In this document: piece after piece, positions 23,490 through 35,800 of the stretch
How the letters are laid out: each line of letters starts with the position of its first letter
Position numbering within the stretch: the first letter of the stretch is position 1
Assembly: GCA_024449915.1 (NCBI GenBank)
Contig: JAMZAV010000054.1
Span: forward strand, 992,001 to 1,056,000
Length of the DNA stretch: 64,000 bases
Source: Sweltsa coloradensis
Lineage: Eukaryota; Arthropoda; Insecta; Plecoptera; Chloroperlidae
Direction of reading: 5' to 3'
Position numbers and translations under genes: made by a program
Notes under the pieces: model-generated
Told to the model about the DNA's origin: nothing
The model's input: only the letters and a program-made list of their open reading frames with translations
Databases searched by the model: none

Positions 23490-23595
23490 GTTAGAATATA
23501 ACCTTCACTGGAGAAAAACATGTATTTTATTGGAAACTGGATTGATCAATTATGATTTGAATGTAGTCTTTTGATAAATATGTATTTTTAAATTC

Positions 23596-23601
23596 AATAA
23601 A
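23596..23601 (+). terminator. Polyadenylation signal AATAAA
   Basis: A canonical AATAAA lies 106 nt after the TGA of the membrane-protein gene, suggesting a short 3' UTR for the isoform that uses the exon at 23280. Confidence 0.5.
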
Positions 23602-24379
23602 GATGAGAAATCTATTTTGTGTTTCTGGTCATAATTAAGTAATTGGATAATGTTGTAAGTTATTTTAAAATCATAATTGGAACACCTAAAGTTTAAAGTT
23701 GAATACAAAACGCAACTAAAGTTAGGTTCTGTAAAAAAATTTGGACAAAACACTGTATCATGTCACATTGAAGACCGGAAAAAAGGTATACGAAACCTGA
23801 TAATAAGGAATTACCATTGAGATATTAAATCTTAAATCAAATTTTTAGACGTTTTAAATTTAAAATTCACTTTTTAGTTAACCCCAGTCCTAATCCCACT
23901 GTCACTGTTTCCAAAACTTGGTCTGTAGTCTCTGTACAAAACTGAATGCTTAGAATATGAAAATGATAAGAACCGTAGTAACTAGCATGGTTTTGCTAAA
24001 TTTTAGCAAATGACTACCGGTTCACGTAGTCGATATATTTTTTGTACGAAATAACTGCCACGATGTAAACTTTCTAGGATAAAAGGAAATGTTAAAATTA
24101 TAACATCTAAATAACTCTAAAATAAAATGAAACAGAATGTTTTAAAAAATATTAATTTTGATATTAATCCCAAGGATTTAAGGTTTTGGGCAAGAAAATC
24201 TAATATGTGCAGTACAAGACTGTATTTTATTTCACGTAATTCATGCAACAATGGTACAACAATAATACAACAACAATAATATGGTTTATCATATTTTAAA
24301 CATTGATTAGAATATTAAGCTTCAACAAATTCATAATTATAAAGTAATTGTTATTTTACTTGATATTGATATAAATATA

Positions 24380-25275
24380 ACACTAATTTTACTAATACAC
24401 ATTTTATGATTTCACAGAATATATATATATTAGTGTTCTAAGGAAAATAAAAAAAAAATAACTTTTAAAAAGGTATGGTATAAACAGATAACCAATTTTT
24501 TTTTTTATAAAAGTTAACTTGCATAAATAAAATACAAGAAAAGAAAGAAAGTAATATATAAGCAAGATTGATTTTGATTCCTATCAATAAATTAGTGAAT
24601 TAGCAATAAATCTTTCCCACAAATATTAATGATTTCCTATTTGCAGTAGATAGTTTAAAATCAATAACTATGCGTTGAACGTCTTTTCTGCACTGACTTT
24701 TATAACTATAACATTTTATGGTAATCATAAGAATAAAATCAATGTGTTTGTGCAATAGTATATATCAGTTGTTGCTGGTGAATATAACAGCATTATTAAT
24801 TAATAACACATTTACTAATACATTTATGATTTCACAAACTACACATTAATATTCTTTGGAAAGACTACATCTTGGACCATGGTGATTATGTACTATGGCA
24901 CAATGAAAACATTCACTTAACCAAATGGCAAAGTGAGTTATAAAGAAACAAGGAGAATAAACATCAAATAGTATTCTTTTTAATGGTTTGGCATAAACAG
25001 GTAACCAATTTTTTAAAAGAAGTCAACTTACATAAATAACATCTCAGAAACAAAAAGAAAGAAAGTGACATATACAATATGGATCTGTGATCCCTATCGA
25101 TTAATTAGTGAATTGGCAATAAATATTTCCCACAGATATTAATTATTTCCTATGTGCGGTAGGTAGTTAGAAATCGATAACCATGCTTTGGCATCTTTTC
25201 TGCACTGAATCCTATAATTATAACATTTTATGGTAATAATAAGCATAAAATCAATGATTTTGTGTAAAAGTATAT
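24380..25275. repeat. Local tandem duplication of about 400-500 bp
   Basis: About 24380-24775 and 24805-25275 are diverged direct copies sharing, in order, TTTATGATTTCACA, ATAAACAG(A/G)TAACCAATTTTT, AAAGAAAGAAAGT, ATTAGTGAATT(A/G)GCAATAAAT, TTTTCTGCACTGA and AACATTTTATGGTAAT. The second copy has about 90 extra bp near its start. Confidence 0.7.
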
Positions 25276-27867
25276 AGTTTTCGTATACTTTAGTACATAA
25301 CACCATTTTTAATTTCGTCCAAATAGATTTAAAATTTGGAACCGAAAATGTTCTGATTATATTGTATAATATTGTATATAAAGAAATACTGCAGAACATA
25401 CACATATTAATAAATTGTATCCATGCATAGTAAGTATTTTAGTATGTGGACAATCTAAGAAGGATGTAATCACAATGTGATTGTGGTTCAATAATTCAAA
25501 AATTAACTTTCCCAAAAAGGCAAATAGTAGTTTAGTGCCTTGAAACAACAGGAAAAAATTATAATGATTGAATTAATTTCCAATTCCAATGGCCAGTCAT
25601 CTCGACATATCCATTACATAAATAAAGTAATTTGAACAAATATATCTCCACATACCATTCATAAATAAAGTTTTATAGTTAAATCTTAATATACCTCAAT
25701 ATCTCACCTTTTCATAGAAACATAAGCCCCAGGACCAGCTGAGGCATGTCTAAATGCACAAACATAGGTCTAGCCTGAGACACAATGCCTGCGCAAACCA
25801 ACTAATTGACTGGTTGAAGTGGAATAAGAAATTTAACCACTACAGCCATGCAACCAGCAACCAACCAAGTGTTGTCAACATTTTATTATACATTTATACC
25901 AGTACCAAATCACTTCTCCTAGTACCGTAAACATACTTTGACTGTGTAAATATCCTTAACAATATATATCGTATCGTATCTTTCTCACACTTCATAGGCA
26001 CGACGGCCAGGCCTCTTAAAATGTCATTGAACATTTCAGTGCAGGCCCATACATTTCCATATTTTCTATAAGCACCAATACAAGCTCCATAGGTGAGTTT
26101 ATTGTCGTACTGTTCAGTTGGTCAATAGATATTGACATGCATTTATTGTGCTTGCTTGCACATAGAGTGATTTAATTAAGATTGTGATGTATCAGTCTGT
26201 GATTAATTCCTTCTTAAAAAAAAAACTCTAAGTCTAAGCAGACATTTGAAGAATGATGCTTCTACTTACACCAATTATAGTTTTGATCACATAAATACAA
26301 CATGAACAGGATGTTTTCCTTGATAAATACAACATTGAAGACACATTACAAGACACACATCTACATGAATGAATCCATGCACAGTAAATAATATTGAACA
26401 TTGAATTACTAATTTATGCAAATCATCAACAACCCTAGATGGAAATATTTTCATAGATGTTTCATGAAATCCCCCCAACAGTTACAGCCTTACTATGCTC
26501 AAGCCATTAGTGTGTTAGAGAGTAGAGAGCGATAGAGAATGTCATGTGTGTTGCTGTTGCTTGATGTCTCTAATAATGGGACCAATATTAAATATAACTA
26601 ATAATGCTTTAAAGTCTTGTTAAAATTCAAGAAAAGCTTACAATTAATGTATTTTCATACTAACTTGTATTATTAGAATCAAATCTCATCCATATACCAA
26701 AATGTTTTCGTCAGTTAAAAGCACACAGCTTATGTAGGTATATTAAATGATTGGGAAGATTGTATGAATTTTGAATATAAAGATTTGAAATAAATTTGCA
26801 ATGTCAGCTTAAAACTGTGTCAATGTCAAGCTTTCCAAAAGTGGAAGCCCGACATCAATAATCAATCATTGCATAATTTTGAGATGAAAAACAACTTAGT
26901 TATAATAGTTGTTTCACAAGTTGTATTTTTCAATCTAGAAGCATTAATAAAGTATGTTGCAGAACGCTTTGCAGAATGGAAAGCACAGCCTATCATACAT
27001 TATTTTCACACTGATAAGTGTTCCTCGAAAAAAACATTTCAAAAGACTCGAATCGAACATGAGAAGTCAAAATAATAGCTCATGATCTATATACATGTAC
27101 AACAAAAATGTAACATCTTATGCAAGTGGTTCTTGCAAACATGTGTTGCAAGGAAGCAGTATTAGTTTATCATAGTAAAAATAGTGATAATCTACAGGAA
27201 ATATAGAGAGCCTAGTGTTAGGGGTTAGTAGGGAAGACAATTTTCTAATCTAAAATGTATAGGGATTTCAATATTACTAAGAATAAAATATCTCCAAGGA
27301 AAGTAGTATCAAAATTAAAAGTGAACACCAAGAAGAATTGGTGTGTGTTCTTATTTGAGCAGGTTGTCAAAGCTAGAAAGGCTACTGAGTCAACTTGTTA
27401 AGAAATGTGTGTTAAAAGTATTAAAATAATAATAAAATACATATTTTCCAGATTCATTTTTATCTAAATCCTAACAATGGTATCAATTGTCTATTGTGAT
27501 GGGTACAATACAGTATATTGTCCCTAACTCCCTGTCTTAAATTATGTGTTTTCCAACAATTGTTATATTTTAATCTTAATAAAGTTACACTACACAATTT
27601 TGTCACAGCATAAACACCACCAAAATAGTATTTTCATTCTGATTTCAAATCCGTACAAAGTAGTACATCATAACAACATTTAAAGTTGACTATCGTATAA
27701 ATGTTAATATTTTAGATAAAATTTTCTTTACATTAGCCAACATTTTAAAAATTTATATGTATTACTTATCCAACATATTTAAAGTGTAGTAAGAATAGAA
27801 TTTAATATTATTTGAATAAATTTATGAGTAAGACTTTATCTCTTGACATTCTTTACTAATTTTTCAG

Positions 27868-27966
27868 TCAATCCCATTTCAATCTCAAAACAATGATACA
27901 AATGATCTACATTATCTGAAGAGTCGCTCATGGAGAACTATTTTCCGGAGCAAAATCAAGGTATAA
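27868..27966 (+). CDS. Candidate alternative terminal exon of the membrane-protein gene (basic tail)
   Basis: A textbook acceptor (branch-like tttactaat followed by ttttcag) precedes 32 open codons and TAA. Only phase 0 is open, which is exactly the phase left by the transmembrane exon at 20924. The product would be SIPFQSQNNDTNDLHYLKSR... ending FRSKIKV, a basic tail in contrast to the acidic tail of the exon at 23280. AATAAA follows at 28035-28040, about 70 nt after the stop. Splicing here is inferred. The exon could also belong to another transcript. Confidence 0.45.
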   Translation, partial: SIPFQSQNNDTNDLHYLKSRSWRTIFRSKIKV

Positions 27967-29788
27967 ACTCTTTCCCTAGTAGAAATTGTAATTATTAAAT
28001 TCCAACTGATATCAACCTAATATTTGGAATCATAAATAAATTAAAAATTTACATCACTGAATCTGGAAATGAGAGACTTGATCTGGGAATGTTTATTTTG
28101 ATTATCTGCCACGCCATACTTGATTTTTTTAATAGTTGAAAAGCCATATTAATATAGATACTCGGATACCATCACCAATCAAGTTAGTAATTTAATCGTT
28201 TAATCGGCTTCACCCGCTTCACTCATGTGACTTGCGATGCATGTCTAGTTATTCCGGTTAACAATTTCATTATAAGACTTATAATACTTAGTATTCTTGA
28301 AGGATTGAAGGAGACATTGTACCGCGCTAATAAGAGTAGTATGACTAATAAGTTTTAAGTAATGCCCTGCCATTATTCTGGGTAGCTATGGAGATGTGTG
28401 ATAGTATTAGAAATAACTGAATTTTATGATATTGCAACTCATTTTTTTTTGGCTCATCGTTCATCTTTTAAATCTAAAGCTGATGCAATATAACAATAGA
28501 GTCTAAGTACCAGTATATATAAATATTGTTTTGATTAATATAGACAATCTTATGAAATCTGTAGGTGATTTTGAATCTTTATATATCAATTATAATTTAT
28601 TGGTAGATTGAAATATATTATACACTTATTGATAATAAGTGTTAATATTGACACACTAAGATACCCGCTTCACAACTTGTGACCATCACTTGCCATGAGA
28701 ATTCTTGGGCAATATTATGGTTTCTTAATGTCTACACACCGAGCATTAAACTATTGACTTATCCTATTTCATATGTTTGCATCAAAGTGACAGCAACATT
28801 GTTATGATGTCGAAGATTAAAACTGTTTCCTAACTAAGATAGAACGCGGAACATTGAAGAGCGGTATCTACAATCTAAACATTAAGCTTGCATACCAAAG
28901 TAGGTACTTTTTAAAAGGTTTACATAGTTAGGTTAATGGTATTGTCATTAGCAGTATTATGGGAAATCAGTGTAATTAGTAAATAATAGATTTGAAACAA
29001 TATTTTCTTCTCTTGAACACGCTGAAATCTTGTGAAAGTATTGATGAATAGTTGTTGTATAGCAGTAATTTACAGTAACGTGTTCAATTTGCAGGCAATA
29101 AATTGTATGGTATCACATCTCTTGTTTTCATTCTTAACTTACTTAATTGACTTCCCCCTTTATCGAACAGAATTTGTTATTATATAAGTGAAAATGAATG
29201 CAACCATAACTGTAACAGATCAATGTGGTGTCTGCCAATACATCAATTCAGTTCACAAACCATCACTATCGACTACATCATACACAAACAACTTAGCAGT
29301 ACACCCACTAACTCATACACACACTCGACATTTACATTTAAATTAAAAACACAAATACAAAGACACTCATACACACATACACGTACATTCAAATACCAAG
29401 CACTTACATTTTTCCATGCTCGTGTACATTTAATACCGACATTAAAATAATATTAACAATATAAACAGACCAGCATAATAATAAATGTGAAATAAGATGG
29501 TTACACTTTCATTACTTTTCCACATTGTGGTACATATTGAAATGATATTTTTAGCACACATTTTTTTTGCACTACCAATTCATACACTTCATTCTTAAAA
29601 ACAAAATGTAATTGCAGTTGCACACAATACAAAAATACAGTTATAGTCACAAACATAGTCACATTGTTTTAAGGCATACTAAAGGGTTACCTTATCTGGC
29701 AATCACTCACTCATGCTGATTCCCAGTTTTCTTATCACTTCGAATGATTGTCCCGCTTTGACCCCGACAATGATTCTTGAATGGAATT
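27967..29788. other. Convergent intergenic region / 3' UTRs
   Basis: AT-rich DNA between the two convergent genes. For the SLC4 gene a weak minus-strand signal ATTAAA at 29429-29434 is the nearest candidate polyadenylation site seen. Nothing else was identified. Confidence 0.4.
28035..28040 (+). terminator. Polyadenylation signal downstream of alternative exon
   Basis: AATAAA sits 69 nt beyond the TAA of the candidate terminal exon, at a normal spacing for a 3' end. Confidence 0.35.
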
Positions 29789-29855
29789 CTACTGATATTC
29801 TCCGTCGAGTGCCTGTAGATACTTATCCTCTATTAAAAGAGGAACCAATTTATGC
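29789..29855 (-). CDS. SLC4A11: SLC4A11-like, last coding exon
   Basis: Acceptor cgtttcacag. It completes the Arg of LLPIR and encodes [21 protein letters not shown] and TAG. Family members end with a short tail of the form (I)Exx(Y)LxxLDxE, so the C-terminus is intact. Confidence 0.82.
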
Positions 29856-32800
29856 CTGTGAAACGAAAATATTATTAGACACACTTTAAAATGAATGCAT
29901 ATAGATTTTTTTTAAACAGGAATAAAATGAACGTGGTGGTGAATTTAATGAGAATTTGTTGCTAGAAAATAATTGTAAGACATTTCAAGGACAAGCAAAG
30001 TAATTCAAGCAAGTATTACCCTAGTATTACCCCTGATTTATTCAGTTATAGGTCCAAACTAACCACCTTCAAAACATTTTTTGTGTAAATTGTCAATCTA
30101 GTGCCATGACGGCCTTAACCTGCCAATCTATGTTAAATCACCGATCATAATCGTTAAACAAAAGAATTGTAGTTGCAAAAGTAGTAAATTGTATCATTGT
30201 GTCAGAAAAAAAAAGTTATATTGAAAAATACATTACCTGATTGGCAGCAGCAACAGAATAATAAATGGAAATATGGTCTTCAGGAAGGCCCAGGGGGCAA
30301 ACCCAAAAATACAAATCACAAAGAGCTGTAGGACCTGCATGCCAGTGAAGATGTGAATGGTTCGCTGTGGGACTCGTCGAATGTAATGAGTGGGTGGGTA
30401 CGCTGCCTGAAAACAAACAGTAACGCTGTCACACAACTTGTAGAGAGGAATGCACATTGCACAAACAGAAACAATAAGAAGTTATTGCATAAAGGGAATT
30501 TAGTAATCATTCGGTGTTAATGGCTAATATGCTCACCTGTCAACCTGGCAGCCATCTTGAAAAATACTAGGGCTACAAATCGCTACAACCTACTTAAACA
30601 TACAAACTGACCTATTCAAGATGGCTTCTTATTGACACGGCAGTGGACTAATCAATTCAATTTAATTCAATTTATTCATTCGATCGATACATGGTTATAG
30701 ATATACCCCTCTTGGAAGAGAGGGAATGAATAATCCTTAATAACTTTTATGTTCATTAATATGATTCACATGATAATGATGGAAATTATAAATACTAATA
30801 AGAAAAGTGGAATTTGAAAATAAGCGAGTTACTAATGATAATAATATTGATATATATTATTTTACGATAGTTTAACTGGAGAAGAGAATTGTTTGATGAG
30901 GTTATTTACAATGGTGCAAGATAATGGTACAGATGAAAGTAAGAGACAATGATCTGGAGGCATATAACTAAAAAATAGTGACCATATGTTACAATGTAAG
31001 TTGATTTTGAAACAGGACTTTGAAACAGGCGATATATCATTGCTGACTTAAGCAAGAATAATTGTTTGTTATTTATTTATTAATTGTTTATTATTTATAA
31101 TTGTTTATTATTTACATGGAGAGGTAGTCACTAACCGAGTAGAAGCTGATTGTTGTGAGATATATTTTTAAACTTGTGTTTGAAGGAGGGCAGGGTGGGG
31201 GAGGTTTTGATGTTTTCTGGGAGCTTGTCGTGATGACTGGGGGGATGATGGGTACGTTGCCTGCCCACAAACTACACTGTCACACTGGGTAGGACCTGCA
31301 CGCCAGTAAAGATTGTTATAAAGTTGTCTTACCTGTTCCATGAACAGGAGGGTGAATCTCTCGTACATCTGGTTCCCGTTGAGCGCTGTTACGGCCATGT
31401 AGAGGAAGATTCCGTCGAGAACTGGCGTAGGGATGTAAGCCAAGGGGTACGGCAGCATGAAGATGGACAGCCCAATCATTATGTGTGATACCAGCCCTGT
31501 CACACGGGTCTCTCGAACCTTTATGATTCTGGATAAAAGAGAAAGGTACAATGTATTAGTATATATTATTGTGATGATAGTATGCACATGGATATGAATT
31601 TTATCAGTGTTATAGGATTCGGGTAAGCTTTACATCAGTGTTATAGGCAGGTTTGCCAGAAAAATACCGTTTAACTGTTAAACAATTACGTTTTGTAACA
31701 TTTTTGTATTAACGAAACGCTTTAACTCTTTTTGAGAGATATGTTGTGGTACTCTACTGCACATATAAACTATGCTAAGGGTTAAGGTTTTACTTGTTTA
31801 CCCCACAATTTGAAACCTATGAAAATTGAACCTGAAAATATTAAAGTTTACTGTATTTTATAGGAATGGTGTACTCGTTGAAAAAATTAAATTTGAATGA
31901 ATTGGCAGAACTTTAAACACACACACACATTTTGGGATAAGGTAAAATTTAAATTAATGCCGGAAATGTTCTGATGTACGCGATGTCCACTCATAAGGGG
32001 CGGAGAAGATGAGTGAGATGTTTATTGTTTAGGGTTAGATATAAAATCCATATTCCTGTACAATTCCTAGGGGACTTAATTTCAAATGACACAGAAAAGA
32101 ACAACAAACAAAACAATGTTACTCCTTGCTCACTGGTGATTGGTTGGGCTTGCACTGTGTTAAGGGTTTAGTGTTGTTAACTGTTAAAATGTACAGGAAG
32201 AGGTGCCCAAGGGCACAATGGCAAAATGTTTGACTACGCGATTCCCTTCTGCCCTAACACCATCCTTGATGCAGTTATAAAGCCATATAAAATGAAGAAT
32301 GTATAACCAATATAACCAATACTAAACCTGTGTGACGAAGCTACTCATTTCATTTTTATTTTATTAATTTCTTTATTTAACGTCTATCCTATTCAGTTAA
32401 AAGACGGATTTACAAAGGGGGACAACTAAATAAATATAATTACATAGATGCAGACACAACAATGAACTACAGAAGTAAATAATTGAAATACAAATAATAC
32501 AACAACAATGTATTAAAACACAATAATTTTGGAAACAAATTCAAAAAGGATATTAAATTCAATTAATTAATGAACCAAAAATAAAAAAGGGCCAAAAAGG
32601 GGGGGAAAAAAGAAAAAAGGGAAAAAAACGAGAAAAAAATCATCGAAAAAGAAAAATCTGTTTGTTATAAATTATGAAGTGTGTGTTACATTTCATGGAC
32701 GTGTCCCTGCTCGACGCGCTCCTCGACGTCTGCGAGTCCTCTCACGTGCAGAGGCGAGTGTGGAAGTGTGGCGTGCATCCACGGGAGACAGAACACCGAG

Positions 32801-35800
32801 AGAAACACGTTCAGAACACCAATCACGAGAAGATCGAGGTGGTAGGCTGGGCCCTTCTTCAACCTGGGATCAACGAGCAGACAAATGTAATTCCGAATCT
32901 GTGGTCAGACACACACCGTGTTTGTTCAAACAAACTAGTGGCATGTGCGTCTAATTTCAGGAACAAAACTCAAAATTGGAATTAATTTGGATATAAAATC
33001 AAGTAAGTATTTCTTAAATCAATATAAAAAAATGTTGTGGGCATATGAAAAGAAGAGACAGGTCATGTAACAAGAGAGTTTTGGCGCCATTTTGTGCTGA
33101 CTTCGTTTGTTATTGTTTGAGATTAAGTTACCCAAGTTTATTTTTGATCGGTAGCGTATCACTAAGTTACTATACGTAAGCCTACTTATATCCTGCCGAT
33201 TACTGATACTCATTGTTCAGTGCTTTTACCAACTGTCGATTATCTGAGTTACATAAAACCACTTTTAACCCCTAACCCCGCTTAAATTCAGGGTTAAATT
33301 AACATGAATATACGGCCCCCAGTGGTTAGTGCCCGATATCAGGTAGATTTTGCGTACCCATTGGGCTCACTGCCCATGAGATGAAATGCAGATGTCGGCC
33401 TCTGATGGCCATGAAAGCTGCGGCATGATGGGTGAAGCCTGTGGGGCACAACTCGTAATCTGGGGTCCTGTGGTCAGAGACGGGGTCTTGTTTGGGGGAG
33501 GCAGACTTTTTGCCTTGGGTTTGAATTGATACTTTAGGGGGCACTTTGATATTGAGGAGTCATCTCGCGGGGCATACGCGCAAGTAAGTGATTACAGGAT
33601 CAGTGGAAGTTCTTCAAGTATTGCTGAGGGTCCACACTTTAGGGGATGGCCCAGGTAGACTTACTTGTTACATGGGTTGTTGACTATTGCACTTGTAATA
33701 TTCTGATCGAGGAAGTATAGGAGAGACAAGGAGAATCCCAGAGCCATGCAGAGAGCCACGTTTCCCCACGTCAGCATGGAGAGCGGAGCGAGTGTGAACA
33801 CAGCTTTGTCGTCGTAACGGAAGTGCTCCACTGCAAACAAAACCAGCATTAAAAGCAAAAAACTAGGCAAAGAATTACAATGACAATTTTTATCAAGTTC
33901 ATTTATACAAAACCACGATAATTTTGATATAGGGATTTATGAAAATGTGTATTTGTCAATGGTTGTTACATAAACACGATTGTAATACAAAATTCTTTAA
34001 ACTAGAAAATGAATTGCATTTGTATTGTTTTAAATATTTATTAGGCTCTTGTGCTTAAAAGATAATGAACTGGTTTGGGGAAATTAGTGAAAGTATCACA
34101 AAAGTTAAGATAAGATAAGATAAAGTTTTATTCAGTCTTTTTCGTTCATGTAAATTATTAACTTTTACTATGTTTGTATACATCAGTTATAATTAAGTAT
34201 TTAACAATAAAAATTTGATTTTCTGATCTTATATACAATATAACATACTCAAAATCATAATATTTAAGCATTGTTAATTGGCAGTAATACTTTGTAGTAT
34301 GATTTTGATATGAACCCTGAGTTTCAATCCTATTTCTTATTCTGGTATTCTAAAAATTTGATGGGCACTGATAACTTTACTGTTGTGTGCCCTAAAACCC
34401 CACTAACTAACTAAAATTTGATCTAATTATTATCTACTAATCTTATGAAGGTCTGATCTAACCTATTCAAAATTATGTTTTTAATGGATTATAGGTAGTT
34501 TTTGTAAGTTTATTTAATTAGGTTTGTACAGTAATAGCAGTCTTTTGATTCTATCCATTTGTGGAGATAATTTTTATTTAAAAGTTATTGAATGCTTTGA
34601 TATCATCCGGAATGGTGTTAACATATTAAGTTGATGTGTATCGAAATCAACAATGTAATTTAAAAGTAAACAATATGAATGTATGTATGAAAATAGCACC
34701 ATAAAGGGAAAATCATCACAGAAAGCAAGAAACTTACCCTCAACCCCACTGAAGAAGTAAGATCCCAGGAAGCTCACTGATATCACTGCAGTAGGTAGAG
34801 AGTAGTCAGCTAGTAGTTCACGCTTGCTCGCCTGAAGATATGGGCTGAAACAGGAAATATGACTTTGTAAAACTACTGCACACTTTTAACGCATATCACT
34901 GATGGGTTAACGTCATTGAGGCTATTGATTTCAGTGAATGATTATTTGTGCAGGAATCATTATCATATCATTAGCCGTAAATGGCTCTTAACTTTGATAG
35001 TTAACTGATTTTTTTTAAACATCAACAAACGTCATCAAAAATGGAAGCACTGCTGGCTTGATTGTACAACTGCATTCAGATAAAATAATATAACAGATAT
35101 TTTAAATGTAACACAATAATTAAATGGACTTTCAAATATATGCAAAAATATTATACATGATGAACGATTAATGCAAAAGAGAATATGCTTGTACAGGTCG
35201 ACGGTATAAATCCACACATTTGTACATTTCCTGATTATGTCTTCATAGTAAACTTCAATTCACGTCTTATCTCAATACTAACATCAACTAACCAAAGCGA
35301 ATATTCAAACAAAAAATAAATATTGTTGCATTGACTCACGTCTTGTTAAAGTTGTAGAGTGACACACTGAGCCAGAGAGTCAACAGCATTAGCATGATGA
35401 ACAACAAAGAGTTCTCCCGGCGACATGTCGTGTCCACAACCTGGATTGTCCTGTTGTTCTCAAGATAGTCCCCGACCACACCTGTGAGGTTGGCAGTGCT
35501 GCTGTTGATGAGTGCGGGAAACGTGTTCATACATGCAGGTGAATAGTAGTTTTGCTGAAAATCTGAAAGCATTAAACAAAGAACTTTAATGGATGCACAT
35601 CATCATGTTTCATTTATGCCTGAACATGGAATCCTGAGAGTGTGAATGTTATACCCCCTAAATTATGTCTCGGGCACTTCCAGTTCGTTTAGTACTTAAA
35701 TTTTATCATTTATGTGTCATGTGCAAAACCTTGTGATATTTAAAATGTTAAACAAGGGTGTATCACTATAAAATACAGTGCTATTCTAAACTTGTATTAA

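Larger units (their letters stand above)
23490..27867. other. AT-rich region after the membrane-protein gene
   Basis: 3' UTR and polyadenylation signal at the start, then a local tandem duplication (about 24380-25275), then very AT-rich DNA with no other gene found. An open frame at 26869-27075 (68 codons) is preceded by an acceptor-like caatctag but shows no phase match to the neighbouring gene. Confidence 0.5.

Noticed and set aside
26869..27075. 68-codon frame with acceptor-like start
   Set aside because: The phase does not fit the receptor gene, there is no polypyrimidine tract of quality, and composition equals background.
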